From a virus, in IMG/VR virus record IMGVR_UViG_3300027754_000041, positions 1 to 64,000 of that record: a DNA stretch of 64,000 nucleotides. One strand, given 5' to 3'. Made by a program: the position numbers and the translations under genes. Positions 25,430 to 34,208 of this stretch are shown one piece after another (the first letter of the stretch is position 1; each line of letters starts with the position of its first letter). The notes under the pieces were generated by a model. The model was given only the letters and a program-made list of their open reading frames with translations, ran no database searches and was not told the DNA's origin.

Positions 25430-27148
25430 ATGTCTGACAAAAAAGAAATATCACTTGAAGATCTACAATATTTTTGGATGCCTTCAGGAGTCCCATGCTT
25501 TATCGCTGACAATGACAATATATGCGATATAGTTGAAAACATGGGTTTTAATATTTATTATTTACTTTCTAATAAAAAAATTATTAAAGCACCAGTTGTC
25601 ACTACGCCAAAAAATACTACTGTAGTTTCTGGCACAGCATACAACTCCTACACGTTAGGTGCTCCAACTGCACCCCCACAGCCAACAGTAACATACGAAT
25701 CTTGTTTATTTAAGGTTGTAAACAATTTTGTTGGAAGAGTAGTTGAAGCTTCAACCGATGAACTTCCCGATACTTTCCTTTCTCTTGAGGAAGCATGTGA
25801 ATATACAATGCCACCTATACCTCATGTATTGGTAGAGAAAATGGATCAATTCTTTAGACTTGTCCATTCTCAGCACGGCACTGAATCAATAGTTCTTCTT
25901 ACTTTTGATATGAATAAAACTGGTTCTGATGGTTGGGGCATTCTAGTTCCTGAACAAACAAATACTTCCGTTCATTGCAAGTATGATGCTGACAGCATTG
26001 CTGAGATTAAACCAGAACATGTTATGATAGTTGGTTCTGTTCATTCACATCCAGAAATGTCTGCTTATGCATCTGGCACTGATCATGAAGATCAATCAGA
26101 TTTTGACGGCTTGCACATAACTTATGGTTGGCAGAAAACTATGAATCATGGAGCCACCCAATATCATATGGAACTTCAGATGTCAGGTACAGCTTATTCT
26201 CTCAAAGTTCAGGATGTTTTTGAGGAGTACATTGTAGAAAAAATACCTGATCCCGAAGTTGTAGAATGGTCCGGTAAAGTAAAAAAAGCGCTCCCCCCTT
26301 TAGCGGGGGGTACAACACCGCTGGCTTCGGCGCAGGCCCAATATCAACAACAGACAAAAACAATTTACTCAGCAACTGGGACAACTCATACAACGGCTGG
26401 GGTGGCTACAACTAAATCTTATTCTAATAGAAATAAATCTTGGGCTGATATGATCAATACATTAGAAGTTAATTCTATTGTAATAGGTGAAGTAGAAGCA
26501 AGAAACAGTAATTTTTCTGTTTGTCCAAGTTGCGATTTTGATTTAGATATGCCAGATTACACTTCTGGCTCATGTGGTGTTTGTGATATTCCAATTGTTT
26601 TGGAATCTGATGGCATACATGACATATCTTCAAAGTTCGAAAAATATTGTCAAGTTAGAAAAATTAATAAAAATTCTCTTATTGTTTATTTGTTTGGGTC
26701 AAATGATAAAGCTGAACAGTACTTAATGAAGATGAATTTTTCTGATGACGTCTTTCCTCATGCTACAGCTACAGATTATGCTTACGAAAAAGATTCAGAT
26801 TATGTTCATTTAGCTTCTGATCTATATGATGATGATGGCACTCGCACAATATGCTGCAACATACCAATGGAGGACTATTTGAGTGCTTGCTTTTGCCAAC
26901 CATCTGTGTTGCTAGAAGATTTAGTACTTTTTGAAAAATACACTGAGCATGTAGATTTGTATGCGCCAAACACTGTTTGCGGTGAATGTGTTCATTACCA
27001 TACATCATTGTGCCCAGACTATAGAAATCTTTTAATTGATTTTACTAAAAGCAATTTATTAGATTTATTTGAAGTTTCAAATTCTATTTCTCCATGTCCA
27101 AGTTACGAAAGTCTTTATATTACACTTGAAGCAGAATCAGAAAGATAA
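25430..27148 (+). CDS. JAB/JAMM metallo-isopeptidase
   Basis: Glu152, then His205-Ser-His207-Pro, seven residues, Ser215 and Asp218 reproduce the JAMM zinc motif (E, HxH-x7-S-x2-D) exactly. JAMM enzymes cut isopeptide or peptide bonds after ubiquitin-like proteins. About 125 residues precede the domain. Behind it are a Pro/Thr linker and a second half with two CxxC knuckles ('CPSC', 'CGVC') and further Cys near the end. Like PRTRC protein A it sits next to an E1/ThiF gene. It probably trims the Ubl or removes it from targets. The stretch at 26287-26340 is unusually GC-rich. Confidence 0.85.
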   Translation: MSDKKEISLEDLQYFWMPSGVPCFIADNDNICDIVENMGFNIYYLLSNKKIIKAPVVTTPKNTTVVSGTAYNSYTLGAPTAPPQPTVTYESCLFKVVNNFVGRVVEASTDELPDTFLSLEEACEYTMPPIPHVLVEKMDQFFRLVHSQHGTESIVLLTFDMNKTGSDGWGILVPEQTNTSVHCKYDADSIAEIKPEHVMIVGSVHSHPEMSAYASGTDHEDQSDFDGLHITYGWQKTMNHGATQYHMELQMSGTAYSLKVQDVFEEYIVEKIPDPEVVEWSGKVKKALPPLAGGTTPLASAQAQYQQQTKTIYSATGTTHTTAGVATTKSYSNRNKSWADMINTLEVNSIVIGEVEARNSNFSVCPSCDFDLDMPDYTSGSCGVCDIPIVLESDGIHDISSKFEKYCQVRKINKNSLIVYLFGSNDKAEQYLMKMNFSDDVFPHATATDYAYEKDSDYVHLASDLYDDDGTRTICCNIPMEDYLSACFCQPSVLLEDLVLFEKYTEHVDLYAPNTVCGECVHYHTSLCPDYRNLLIDFTKSNLLDLFEVSNSISPCPSYESLYITLEAESER

Positions 27149-27154
27149 AATATT

Positions 27155-27907
27155 ATGACAACTAAAAGATTTATAGTTATTGGTGCTGGCGGTATAGGTA
27201 CTTGGCTTACCGCTGGATTAGTTAGACTCTTGGAATGGAAATTTCCTGGATCCGCTCTTATTATTGTAGATGGAGATAATTATGAACAGAAGAATAAAGA
27301 ACGTCAAGAATTTACTAAAATTGGCAACAAAGCAGTCGTTAAAGCGCACGAACTCACACCGCAGTTCCCAAATACTACCATCATTCCGATTCCTAAATGG
27401 GTTGTATCCGAAGACTTTGGTGGAGTCACCACTGAAGAAGACGCTCCGAAAATTAAAGCTTCAGATCTTATTAATGAAGGAGATATTGTTTTTGCGGTTG
27501 TCGATAATTTTGCAGCTCGTAAAATAATATTTGATTCGGCTTCTCGGTTAAACAACGTAGATGTTTTTACTGGCGGAAATGATGATGCATTATTCGGTTC
27601 TGTTTATCACTATCAAAAAAGAGATGGTAAGCAGATAACTGAACATCCAGTTGCATTTCATCCAGAATACGAGAACCCACCAGACAAAAACCCTGGTGAG
27701 CTATCTTGTCAACAGCGTTCGGAGATAGAAGGTGGCACTCAATTACTTGCCACTAATATGGCCGTAGCTGCATTAATACTTGGTCGAGTACAGAAAACAA
27801 TTGTATTAGATCAAAGTCCTGAAGAAACAGAAATCTATTTTGATTTAGGTCTTGGAAAATCTGAACCATATAATAGATTGTTTACTTCTATTCCAGTAAC
27901 AGTTTAA
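27155..27907 (+). CDS. E1/ThiF-like activating enzyme
   Basis: 'GAGGIG' at 10-15 binds ATP. Asp39/Asp41, Asn47/Arg50 and Lys59 fit the adenylation site and 'FAVVDN' at 113-118 is the conserved crossover. Cys185 in 'GELSCQQR' is the candidate thioester Cys, just before a conserved-looking 'GGTQ...TN'. The 250-aa single-domain length matches PRTRC ThiF proteins. It would adenylate the C-terminal Gly of the Ubl encoded 34 bases later and pass it to an E2. Only six bases separate it from the JAB gene. Confidence 0.88.
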   Translation: MTTKRFIVIGAGGIGTWLTAGLVRLLEWKFPGSALIIVDGDNYEQKNKERQEFTKIGNKAVVKAHELTPQFPNTTIIPIPKWVVSEDFGGVTTEEDAPKIKASDLINEGDIVFAVVDNFAARKIIFDSASRLNNVDVFTGGNDDALFGSVYHYQKRDGKQITEHPVAFHPEYENPPDKNPGELSCQQRSEIEGGTQLLATNMAVAALILGRVQKTIVLDQSPEETEIYFDLGLGKSEPYNRLFTSIPVTV

Positions 27908-27941
27908 CAACAAAAACAACAATAAAATCAAGGAGACAATC

Positions 27942-28193
27942 ATGGAAAATCAATCAACTGGTCCTTCTGCAGCTCGTCCTGCAGGTATGGCTAATCTAAG
28001 ATTCGGTGTTTACAATCAGCCTACAAACGTAGCTGGCAAATCAGTTCAAGAAGCTCGTGAACAGTTTTCGAAAATTTGGGGCATCCCAACTGATTCCGTT
28101 GCATATAAGGGCAAGGATAAGCTCGATGAGAATTATGTTATCCAACCAGGTGACAACGTAGAGTTCCACCGTCGTGCTGGAGAAAAGGGCTGA
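27942..28193 (+). CDS. Ubiquitin-like protein ending in Gly
   Basis: An 83-aa protein with strong AAGGAGA site. After a loose N-terminal tail (1-17) come a beta strand, a helix ('SVQEAREQFSKIWGI'), further strands and the end 'FHRRAGEKG'. That is the order of a beta-grasp Ubl. The terminal Gly is exposed for E1 activation without processing. The ending resembles PRTRC protein C as I remember it. It closes the E2-JAB-E1-Ubl run and is followed by a very strong terminator. Confidence 0.78.
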   Translation: MENQSTGPSAARPAGMANLRFGVYNQPTNVAGKSVQEAREQFSKIWGIPTDSVAYKGKDKLDENYVIQPGDNVEFHRRAGEKG

Positions 28194-28212
28194 TACATTC
28201 AGCTTTAGGTTT

Positions 28213-28257
28213 GTGGGAAGATATTCTAATCCGCTGAATATCTTCCCACATTTTTTT
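28213..28257 (+). terminator. Strong intrinsic terminator after the Ubl gene
   Basis: A perfect 14-bp stem (28213-28226 / 28236-28249) with 9-base loop is followed by A and seven T. It separates the conjugation genes from the AAA ATPase. Confidence 0.92.
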
Positions 28258-28290
28258 GCAAAGGGTTAAGTCTATCCAATAGGGGACAAA

Positions 28291-29895
28291 ATGTTATTTA
28301 ATGAAATAAAATTAGGTTATCCATCTTTGTGGCTTAAAACCACTGAATCAACAAGGGCAATCCAAAGTTTAACTACATATGATTTTAGAACTTTTTTTAC
28401 TATAGATTTTGAATTAGGTTTTTGCCAATATATTCAAGGTGCTTGGAAAACTATTCTAATTGATATTTTAAATCCAGAAACAGAACAAATAGTTCCAACA
28501 GCTACTTTTAATTCTGCTGTTGCTATGGATTACTTAATGAAGACAAAATTTGAAAAGCCTATAACCTTCATCTCTAATCTGCTAGGTAAGCCAGACGAAG
28601 CATTAGCTCCTTACATTCCTTTTATTTCTTTTCTAAATTCTAACTATCGTACAAATTTTTGGTTAGATGATGTCTCTGCTTCCAATAATCAAATCCTTTT
28701 TATTTCTTCTATTGACTGTCCAGAAGAATATACTCATATGTTTAAGAACATAGAGTTTTCTTATCCTACCCCTGAAGAACTATCTACTGTTGTTAATCAT
28801 ATAGATACATCTTCTGCTGGAAGGTTTGTCCAACAAGATTCTGTCAAAGAAATTGTTAGAGCTGGTTTAGGATTAACTGAAGATAAATTTGTTGATCTAT
28901 GTCTTCAATCTATTGTTCAAACAAATAAAGTTGATCCAAAATATATCTATGATCAAAAGATGCTTCAGATCAAACAGGCTGGAATATTGGAGATTATTAA
29001 ACCATCTATATCTTTTGCTAACATCGGTGGATTAGATAATATTAAAGATATTATTCAAAGAACCAAAGCATTGTGGTCTAACCGAGAACAAGCTAAGTCT
29101 TATGGTGTTGTTCCGATCAGAAGAGTATTAATGGTTGGCGTTCCAGGCACTGGTAAATCTGCTATCTGCCAAGCTACTGCGCATGAGCTAGGTCTTGATT
29201 TGGCCCGCACTGGTATCAGCCAAGTTATGAATTCTTTTGTCGGTCAATCAGAATCAAACATGAGAGCAGTCTTCAAGCAGATAAAGATGATGACTCCTTT
29301 ATGTGTTTGGATAGACGAGTTTGGCAGAGACCTATCAGGTGGTGCAAGTTCTTCTTCTGTAGATGCTGGCACTACTGACCGTGTTCATGGTGAGTTCTTA
29401 ACTGGATTGCAGGAACTTCCAGAAGATACATTCTTGATGTGTGCTGCTAACCAGATTGAAAACTTAAAACCAGAAATGTTAAGAGCTGATCGCTTTGACA
29501 AAATTGTTTTTGTTGGTCTTCCTTCTTTATCGGAAAGAAAAGATATACTTAAAATCTATCTTAAATCGATCAAGACTGACCATGAATTTGATTATGATAT
29601 TCTTTCTGAAAAGACTGAATTCTTTACTGGAGCCGAGTTATCAGCTTTAATTAAAGAAGTCAAGTTCTTTGTTGTTTCCTCTGAGTTGCGGGCTATCAAT
29701 ACAGCTGATATTATGAAGTATATTCCGTTAACAAAAAATATACTCTGGAATAAAAACAGAGATATGATTAAAGGCATGTACCAATATGCAATGGAACAAT
29801 GGGATTGGGCGTCGACAGAACAGCAAAACGATGCTAAACTGATTCTATCCGGAAGAAAGTCTGATTCTCAATTAGAGTCAGCTTGGAAAATATAG
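28291..29895 (+). CDS. AAA+ ATPase, Ycf46-like
   Basis: The AAA module has Walker A 'GVPGTGKS' (283-290), Walker B 'WIDEF' (340-344), sensor-1 Asn387 and 'LRADRFD' (397-403) with arginine fingers. The N-terminal 230 residues begin like Ycf46 ('YPSLWLKTTES'). Such AAA+ rings thread or remodel proteins and resemble the proteasome ATPase and FtsH modules. Lying right after the Ubl, it is the natural unfoldase of the set, perhaps feeding the Ntn hydrolase at 38.4 kb (inference). No peptidase domain is fused. Confidence 0.88.
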   Translation: MLFNEIKLGYPSLWLKTTESTRAIQSLTTYDFRTFFTIDFELGFCQYIQGAWKTILIDILNPETEQIVPTATFNSAVAMDYLMKTKFEKPITFISNLLGKPDEALAPYIPFISFLNSNYRTNFWLDDVSASNNQILFISSIDCPEEYTHMFKNIEFSYPTPEELSTVVNHIDTSSAGRFVQQDSVKEIVRAGLGLTEDKFVDLCLQSIVQTNKVDPKYIYDQKMLQIKQAGILEIIKPSISFANIGGLDNIKDIIQRTKALWSNREQAKSYGVVPIRRVLMVGVPGTGKSAICQATAHELGLDLARTGISQVMNSFVGQSESNMRAVFKQIKMMTPLCVWIDEFGRDLSGGASSSSVDAGTTDRVHGEFLTGLQELPEDTFLMCAANQIENLKPEMLRADRFDKIVFVGLPSLSERKDILKIYLKSIKTDHEFDYDILSEKTEFFTGAELSALIKEVKFFVVSSELRAINTADIMKYIPLTKNILWNKNRDMIKGMYQYAMEQWDWASTEQQNDAKLILSGRKSDSQLESAWKI

Positions 29896-29904
29896 GAGAT
29901 TAAA

Positions 29905-30552
29905 ATGTCAGACCAAATAGATTTTGCCAATATAGAAGAAATACTTGAAAACATCAAAATAGATAAAGATACTCCTTCCAACCAATCAATTTCTGATGTT
30001 AAGCAGTATGATCAAGACCTCTATAAGAAGTGGTTCCGCTCAAAAACTCAAAGTGGATTCCTTTCTATTAAGCCATGGTATCAGGGTTTAAAATTTAAGA
30101 TTGATATTGGTAAGACTTCTCCTGATGGCAAGCTTCTCGGTAGCACAATGATTTTTGTTGATGCCATAGATTTTGCTGCTTATTTAGATTCTATTATTAA
30201 TGGTACTGCAAAAACGAATTTTCCTCAGAATGATAAAGGTGGCATTCCTACTGAAGAAGGATTTGTTTCTTATGGTGGTGGCATAATTGATTCTAAGCCA
30301 ATATCTAGAATATTTAAATCACATTATTGGCAGAACTCTGATAAGACTTATGACCAAAATTCTTTTGCTTGGAAGTGTGGTCATTTTCAAGCTCGCAAAA
30401 CAGAAAGTGGTGCCTTCATACCTAATATGAGTTCGCCCGTTTCTGTTGATAGCATAAAGGTTTCTAGGCAGGATGTAGTTAGTATAGCTTTTATACTTAA
30501 ACTTTCTTTAACTTCTCACGTAACTAATAACCCAGATTGGTACAACATATAA
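29905..30552 (+). CDS. Hypothetical protein, 215 aa
   Basis: Follows the AAA gene by 9 bases with AGGAG. Beta-rich body (30-190), acidic N terminus. Contains 'WKCGHFQARK'. A nucleic-acid-binding fold is possible, but I do not recognise it. Likely co-transcribed with the AAA gene. Confidence 0.6.
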   Translation: MSDQIDFANIEEILENIKIDKDTPSNQSISDVKQYDQDLYKKWFRSKTQSGFLSIKPWYQGLKFKIDIGKTSPDGKLLGSTMIFVDAIDFAAYLDSIINGTAKTNFPQNDKGGIPTEEGFVSYGGGIIDSKPISRIFKSHYWQNSDKTYDQNSFAWKCGHFQARKTESGAFIPNMSSPVSVDSIKVSRQDVVSIAFILKLSLTSHVTNNPDWYNI

Positions 30553-30553
30553 T

Positions 30554-30943
30554 ATGGAAGACTTAAATCAACAAGAAGATTTTACTGCGGTCAAAGATCT
30601 TTTGCATATTCTAGTAGAAGATATCTACAAGAAAATCAATAGTGAAATTGAAAGTCAGTTCAATGGTATATTTAAAAAGATAGATTCTTATGAACAGCAA
30701 ATAGCAACCATAGTTCTTGCATACGGTGAACAAGCTGTTATGATGGAAGCACTTATGGCACAAATTGCTTTTGCTTCTCCAGAAGCCCAAAAAGCTTTTT
30801 ATGATCAGTTAGCTATAAGCCGCCAACAAATGTTAGAGGTGATGAATGACGCATCCACAGGATTTGTGGGCAGCCAAGATCCAGGACTTGGAAAAGCCCT
30901 TGGGAATTTGGTTAAGGAAAAGCTACCTAGCACAGAGCAATAA
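30554..30943 (+). CDS. Helical protein, 129 aa
   Basis: Starts two bases after the previous stop. Predicted helical throughout, with a Met/Ala-rich centre and no membrane segment. Function unknown. Confidence 0.6.
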   Translation: MEDLNQQEDFTAVKDLLHILVEDIYKKINSEIESQFNGIFKKIDSYEQQIATIVLAYGEQAVMMEALMAQIAFASPEAQKAFYDQLAISRQQMLEVMNDASTGFVGSQDPGLGKALGNLVKEKLPSTEQ

Positions 30944-31130
30944 AAACGATTGCGTTTTATTTGTAGATAAACAAAATTACTTGTTGCTACAAAATTTTTT
31001 ATATATTTCTAAAATATATTCTATAATCAAAACTATATATCCAGATTTTAGGTCTTTACATATTGCTGAAAGCTCTCTTCTAGTATTTCTTAGACAATCA
31101 AAAATTGAACTTTATTCTATTGAGGTATAA
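30846..31130 (+). CDS. Hypothetical protein, start uncertain
   Basis: The frame is open from 30846 to 31130, but 98 bases overlap the upstream gene. A later non-ATG start (for example TTG 30888) is more likely. The downstream part ('NYLLLQNFLYISKIYSII') looks coding and leads straight to the next gene. Confidence 0.45.
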   Translation: MTHPQDLWAAKIQDLEKPLGIWLRKSYLAQSNKNDCVLFVDKQNYLLLQNFLYISKIYSIIKTIYPDFRSLHIAESSLLVFLRQSKIELYSIEV

Positions 31131-31132
31131 AT

Positions 31133-31813
31133 ATGCTTATTACTAATTTTTCTACTAAAGAATCTTTTAACTCTTTTTGGAATAATCAATTATCTACATT
31201 ACATGGAGCTACTCGGTTAACCGCTCCTCTTTATGTATTGTGGAAATTTAAAAAAATAGATTTAATTAAAGCTCATATAGAAAATGATATTAGTATTTTA
31301 AATTATGTAGAACAGATTTCCTGCTCTGATAAAGAACAATATGTTGAAGTAGTTAATGAATACAACTCAACCTATTCAGGGCGGGTTTTATATATATATC
31401 CTTATACTTCTACTAAATTTTTCAATAATTTATTTAAAGATATTTTACCTTCTGCTAAGGATACTTTAATTTCTACTCTATTTTCTCATTCTGATTACAA
31501 GCCTAATATTGTTGTAGATCTTTATGATTCTTCTTCTGTTAGTAGTTTTAAAGCTTGTATTCTGTCTGAATATAACCCAGAACAGCCAGATTTAGATAAA
31601 CTAAATTCTCTTTGTTTCCCCGAAAAATCTGTTCAATCTGACACAAATATTGCACTTAAAGATATATTAACTTATATGGATTTTCTCATTAAAGATAATA
31701 TTGCTTATTCATCATATATTAAAGAACTTGAAGCTGCGGTCAGTACCTTAAGTTTAACAATAGATAAAGACCAAAAAGAAGGATTAAACGGCTACCTTTT
31801 AAGCTGGCATTAA
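31133..31813 (+). CDS. Hypothetical protein, 226 aa
   Basis: GAGG site six bases upstream. Helical, soluble, very AT-rich codons. No motif. First of four consecutive unknown or E2-like genes. Confidence 0.6.
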   Translation: MLITNFSTKESFNSFWNNQLSTLHGATRLTAPLYVLWKFKKIDLIKAHIENDISILNYVEQISCSDKEQYVEVVNEYNSTYSGRVLYIYPYTSTKFFNNLFKDILPSAKDTLISTLFSHSDYKPNIVVDLYDSSSVSSFKACILSEYNPEQPDLDKLNSLCFPEKSVQSDTNIALKDILTYMDFLIKDNIAYSSYIKELEAAVSTLSLTIDKDQKEGLNGYLLSWH

Positions 31814-31839
31814 TATAACTATATAATATTAGGAGTTTT

Positions 31840-32691
31840 ATGTATAAAATAAAAACAACAGAATTAGGAAATAATTTTTTTACTGTTAAACACGGTGATA
31901 AATACACTGTTAATTTCTACATTAACAAAAATTACGATCAAATACCTAGCGATAAAGTTGTTTATGACTTCTTTAATAGTGGGGAATTGTTTCACAATTT
32001 GCCACAAAATTCAAAGATAATGAGTGCGGCTGAATCATTAGGCACAATATATAACGCATACGTTATGGGTGAAGACAATGTTAATTTCATAAAGAACCCT
32101 AATCCTGATATCAGTACTTTACCTCATTGGGTTAAAAGGTATGTTGACGACCGTTTAAATGGATGGATTTTTGACGTTTCTCTTATATTCCACATCGAAG
32201 AAACTTTAATTGATTATCCTATATGTAAACATTTTACTGGACAAGGTGTTGTTTCTCCCAATTACCACTTTGCTAATATACCATTAAATTCTAATATATG
32301 CTCAAATTCTAAAGTTTATACTTCTAAGACTGTTCCTCATTCATGCAGATATTCTTCTAATACTTCAAGTAGTAATTTTTCTAAGTGCCCATTTTATGAA
32401 TATAATTATGATGTCATAAAATCTATTTCTTTAAATTTTGATACAGAAAAACAATTAGACTTAGAACTTAGATACTCTAAACTCGCAAATAACATTGCAA
32501 TATATCAAGTGTATGATTTAACTCATAACCAAATAAATTATACCATTAAGTCTGATGATACTCCTGAATTTTCTGAAAATGCTCTTTTAGTTCTTAACGA
32601 AATAGTATCTTCATATGAAACTTGCAAAGACATATCCCCTAGCAATGTAGCTATTAGTAAAAATAAAAGTTACATTCTTTCTTTAGTCTGA
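31840..32691 (+). CDS. Hypothetical protein, 283 aa, possible E2-like relative
   Basis: After AGGAG. Residues 141-154 ('NYHFANIPLNSNIC') put Cys154 eight residues after Asn146, the same spacing as in the two proteins that follow. The remainder has several further Cys. The likeness is weak and rests on spacing and on place in the operon. Confidence 0.55.
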   Translation: MYKIKTTELGNNFFTVKHGDKYTVNFYINKNYDQIPSDKVVYDFFNSGELFHNLPQNSKIMSAAESLGTIYNAYVMGEDNVNFIKNPNPDISTLPHWVKRYVDDRLNGWIFDVSLIFHIEETLIDYPICKHFTGQGVVSPNYHFANIPLNSNICSNSKVYTSKTVPHSCRYSSNTSSSNFSKCPFYEYNYDVIKSISLNFDTEKQLDLELRYSKLANNIAIYQVYDLTHNQINYTIKSDDTPEFSENALLVLNEIVSSYETCKDISPSNVAISKNKSYILSLV

Positions 32692-32699
32692 GGTTCACT

Positions 32700-34199
32700 A
32701 TGGTTTCTATGAAAAATTTGATTACAATCGATGCAGATACGACTTCTTTATACTCTGTACAGTTTGAGAAGAACGCGGCATTCCATGATCTTTGTAGGAG
32801 TTTTACTTCTCTTAATCTTGAAGATAAAGAATTAGATATTCATGCATTGTTTGAAATGACTTATATCCATGAATCTGATATTTCTACTGATTCTTTTTAT
32901 TCTCTTAAAAATAAAAGATCTAAAGATACTTATAAAGATTTTGTTTACCCTATGGCAGTAAGATATATTTCTAAGGAAAACACATATGTTATTGAAAGAC
33001 CTCCATTTCAATTTGAGGTCGATTTTCGTTTAGGTACAGCTAGTTCTGGTAGCGCTAAAATGCATCCAGTAACTATGTGGGCACCTTGGACAGTTATGGT
33101 TTTTAATGCTAATAGTTTAGCTTTTGGTGATTTTTCTGGAGTAAAACTATATTTTAATGATGGTCCGATTAATTCTTTGGATGATATTCTTGTACCTTGT
33201 TTTTATCCTAATAGTTATAGTGATGCTAGAATTTGTTTTTCTGGTTCGCTTAATGACTTTAATGATGTTCTAGATATTTCATTATTTGACAATGGAAATA
33301 TTGGTTATATATATAATTATATATTCAACAATTATATGATGGGTGGTTGGAATACTGACCTTGATGCTCAAATGCTATCACTGTTAGATAATGTTAGCAT
33401 TTTAAGCTCAGAAGTAGAAGCCTGCAAAGAATATCCTACAATTAGCTTATTTAGGAATCCTATACAGGATACTAATTTTTATAAATCTATTTTTGCTAAA
33501 TACCCCAGATCTTTTACTGGTAAATATAAAAGATATTTTGAAAATACTTTTTCATTTTCAAGAACTAACCTAAGTAAAGAGAAAATGTTTGCTAGAAACT
33601 TTATAATTTATTCTATGTTTACTTTAGAAAAGAAACTTTCTTTAATCTCTGAAATGAAAAAAATAAGAGAGCTATATATACTTAAAGGATCTTCTCACGT
33701 ACATCTACCTCAAAAAAGTATTAATACTATTATTAATTCTTTTTCTGAAGAATCAAAATCTAAGTCAACTTCTAATTTTTCTATCAAATCACTTTATAGA
33801 AATAAAGATATAAATTTTGATTATAAATATAAATCTTCTAAATTTCATATTTACATAACAAATTTGTCTCCTGGATTTATTTCATCATACTCTCGACATC
33901 ATGTTTTAGATCAAATAATTTCTTTAGAAAATTTTCAAAAGATAAATAAAATTATTTTGGACAACATAAATAGTCAAGATTCTCAAATAGCTTTTATCTA
34001 TAATTTTAAAGATCATACTTTTGATGTTATTGTAAATTATAATGCAAAAAGTTTTATAACTCCTATTTACGAATCTTTAATAGAAAGATCTTCTGCTGAT
34101 CCAAAAATTGTCACTAGATACTTTAGTCACATTACACAGTATCCTCTTACAACATATTTGCAGGGTATATATAATTTTCAGGAACCCTCTTTAACTTAA
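32700..34199 (+). CDS. E2-like protein (PRTRC-B type), 499 aa
   Basis: Blocks 'IERPPF' (98-103), a strand 'VKLYF', then 'YPN' (169-171) and Cys179 in 'RICFSG' copy the E2 signature in which the catalytic Cys comes eight residues after the Asn of HPN. A helical, Trp-containing segment (203-220) follows, as in PRTRC-B proteins. The C-terminal 280 residues are an extra, Lys- and Ser-rich domain. Paralogue of the 385-aa protein downstream. Confidence 0.6.
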   Translation: MVSMKNLITIDADTTSLYSVQFEKNAAFHDLCRSFTSLNLEDKELDIHALFEMTYIHESDISTDSFYSLKNKRSKDTYKDFVYPMAVRYISKENTYVIERPPFQFEVDFRLGTASSGSAKMHPVTMWAPWTVMVFNANSLAFGDFSGVKLYFNDGPINSLDDILVPCFYPNSYSDARICFSGSLNDFNDVLDISLFDNGNIGYIYNYIFNNYMMGGWNTDLDAQMLSLLDNVSILSSEVEACKEYPTISLFRNPIQDTNFYKSIFAKYPRSFTGKYKRYFENTFSFSRTNLSKEKMFARNFIIYSMFTLEKKLSLISEMKKIRELYILKGSSHVHLPQKSINTIINSFSEESKSKSTSNFSIKSLYRNKDINFDYKYKSSKFHIYITNLSPGFISSYSRHHVLDQIISLENFQKINKIILDNINSQDSQIAFIYNFKDHTFDVIVNYNAKSFITPIYESLIERSSADPKIVTRYFSHITQYPLTTYLQGIYNFQEPSLT

Positions 34200-34208
34200 G
34201 GAGTAGAA

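Noticed and set aside
26280-26345. GC-rich patch suggestive of an inserted element or terminator
   Set aside because: Could fold (CCCCCC/GGGGGG) but is inside the JAB gene in frame, coding a Pro/Ala/Gly linker. Noted in that entry only.
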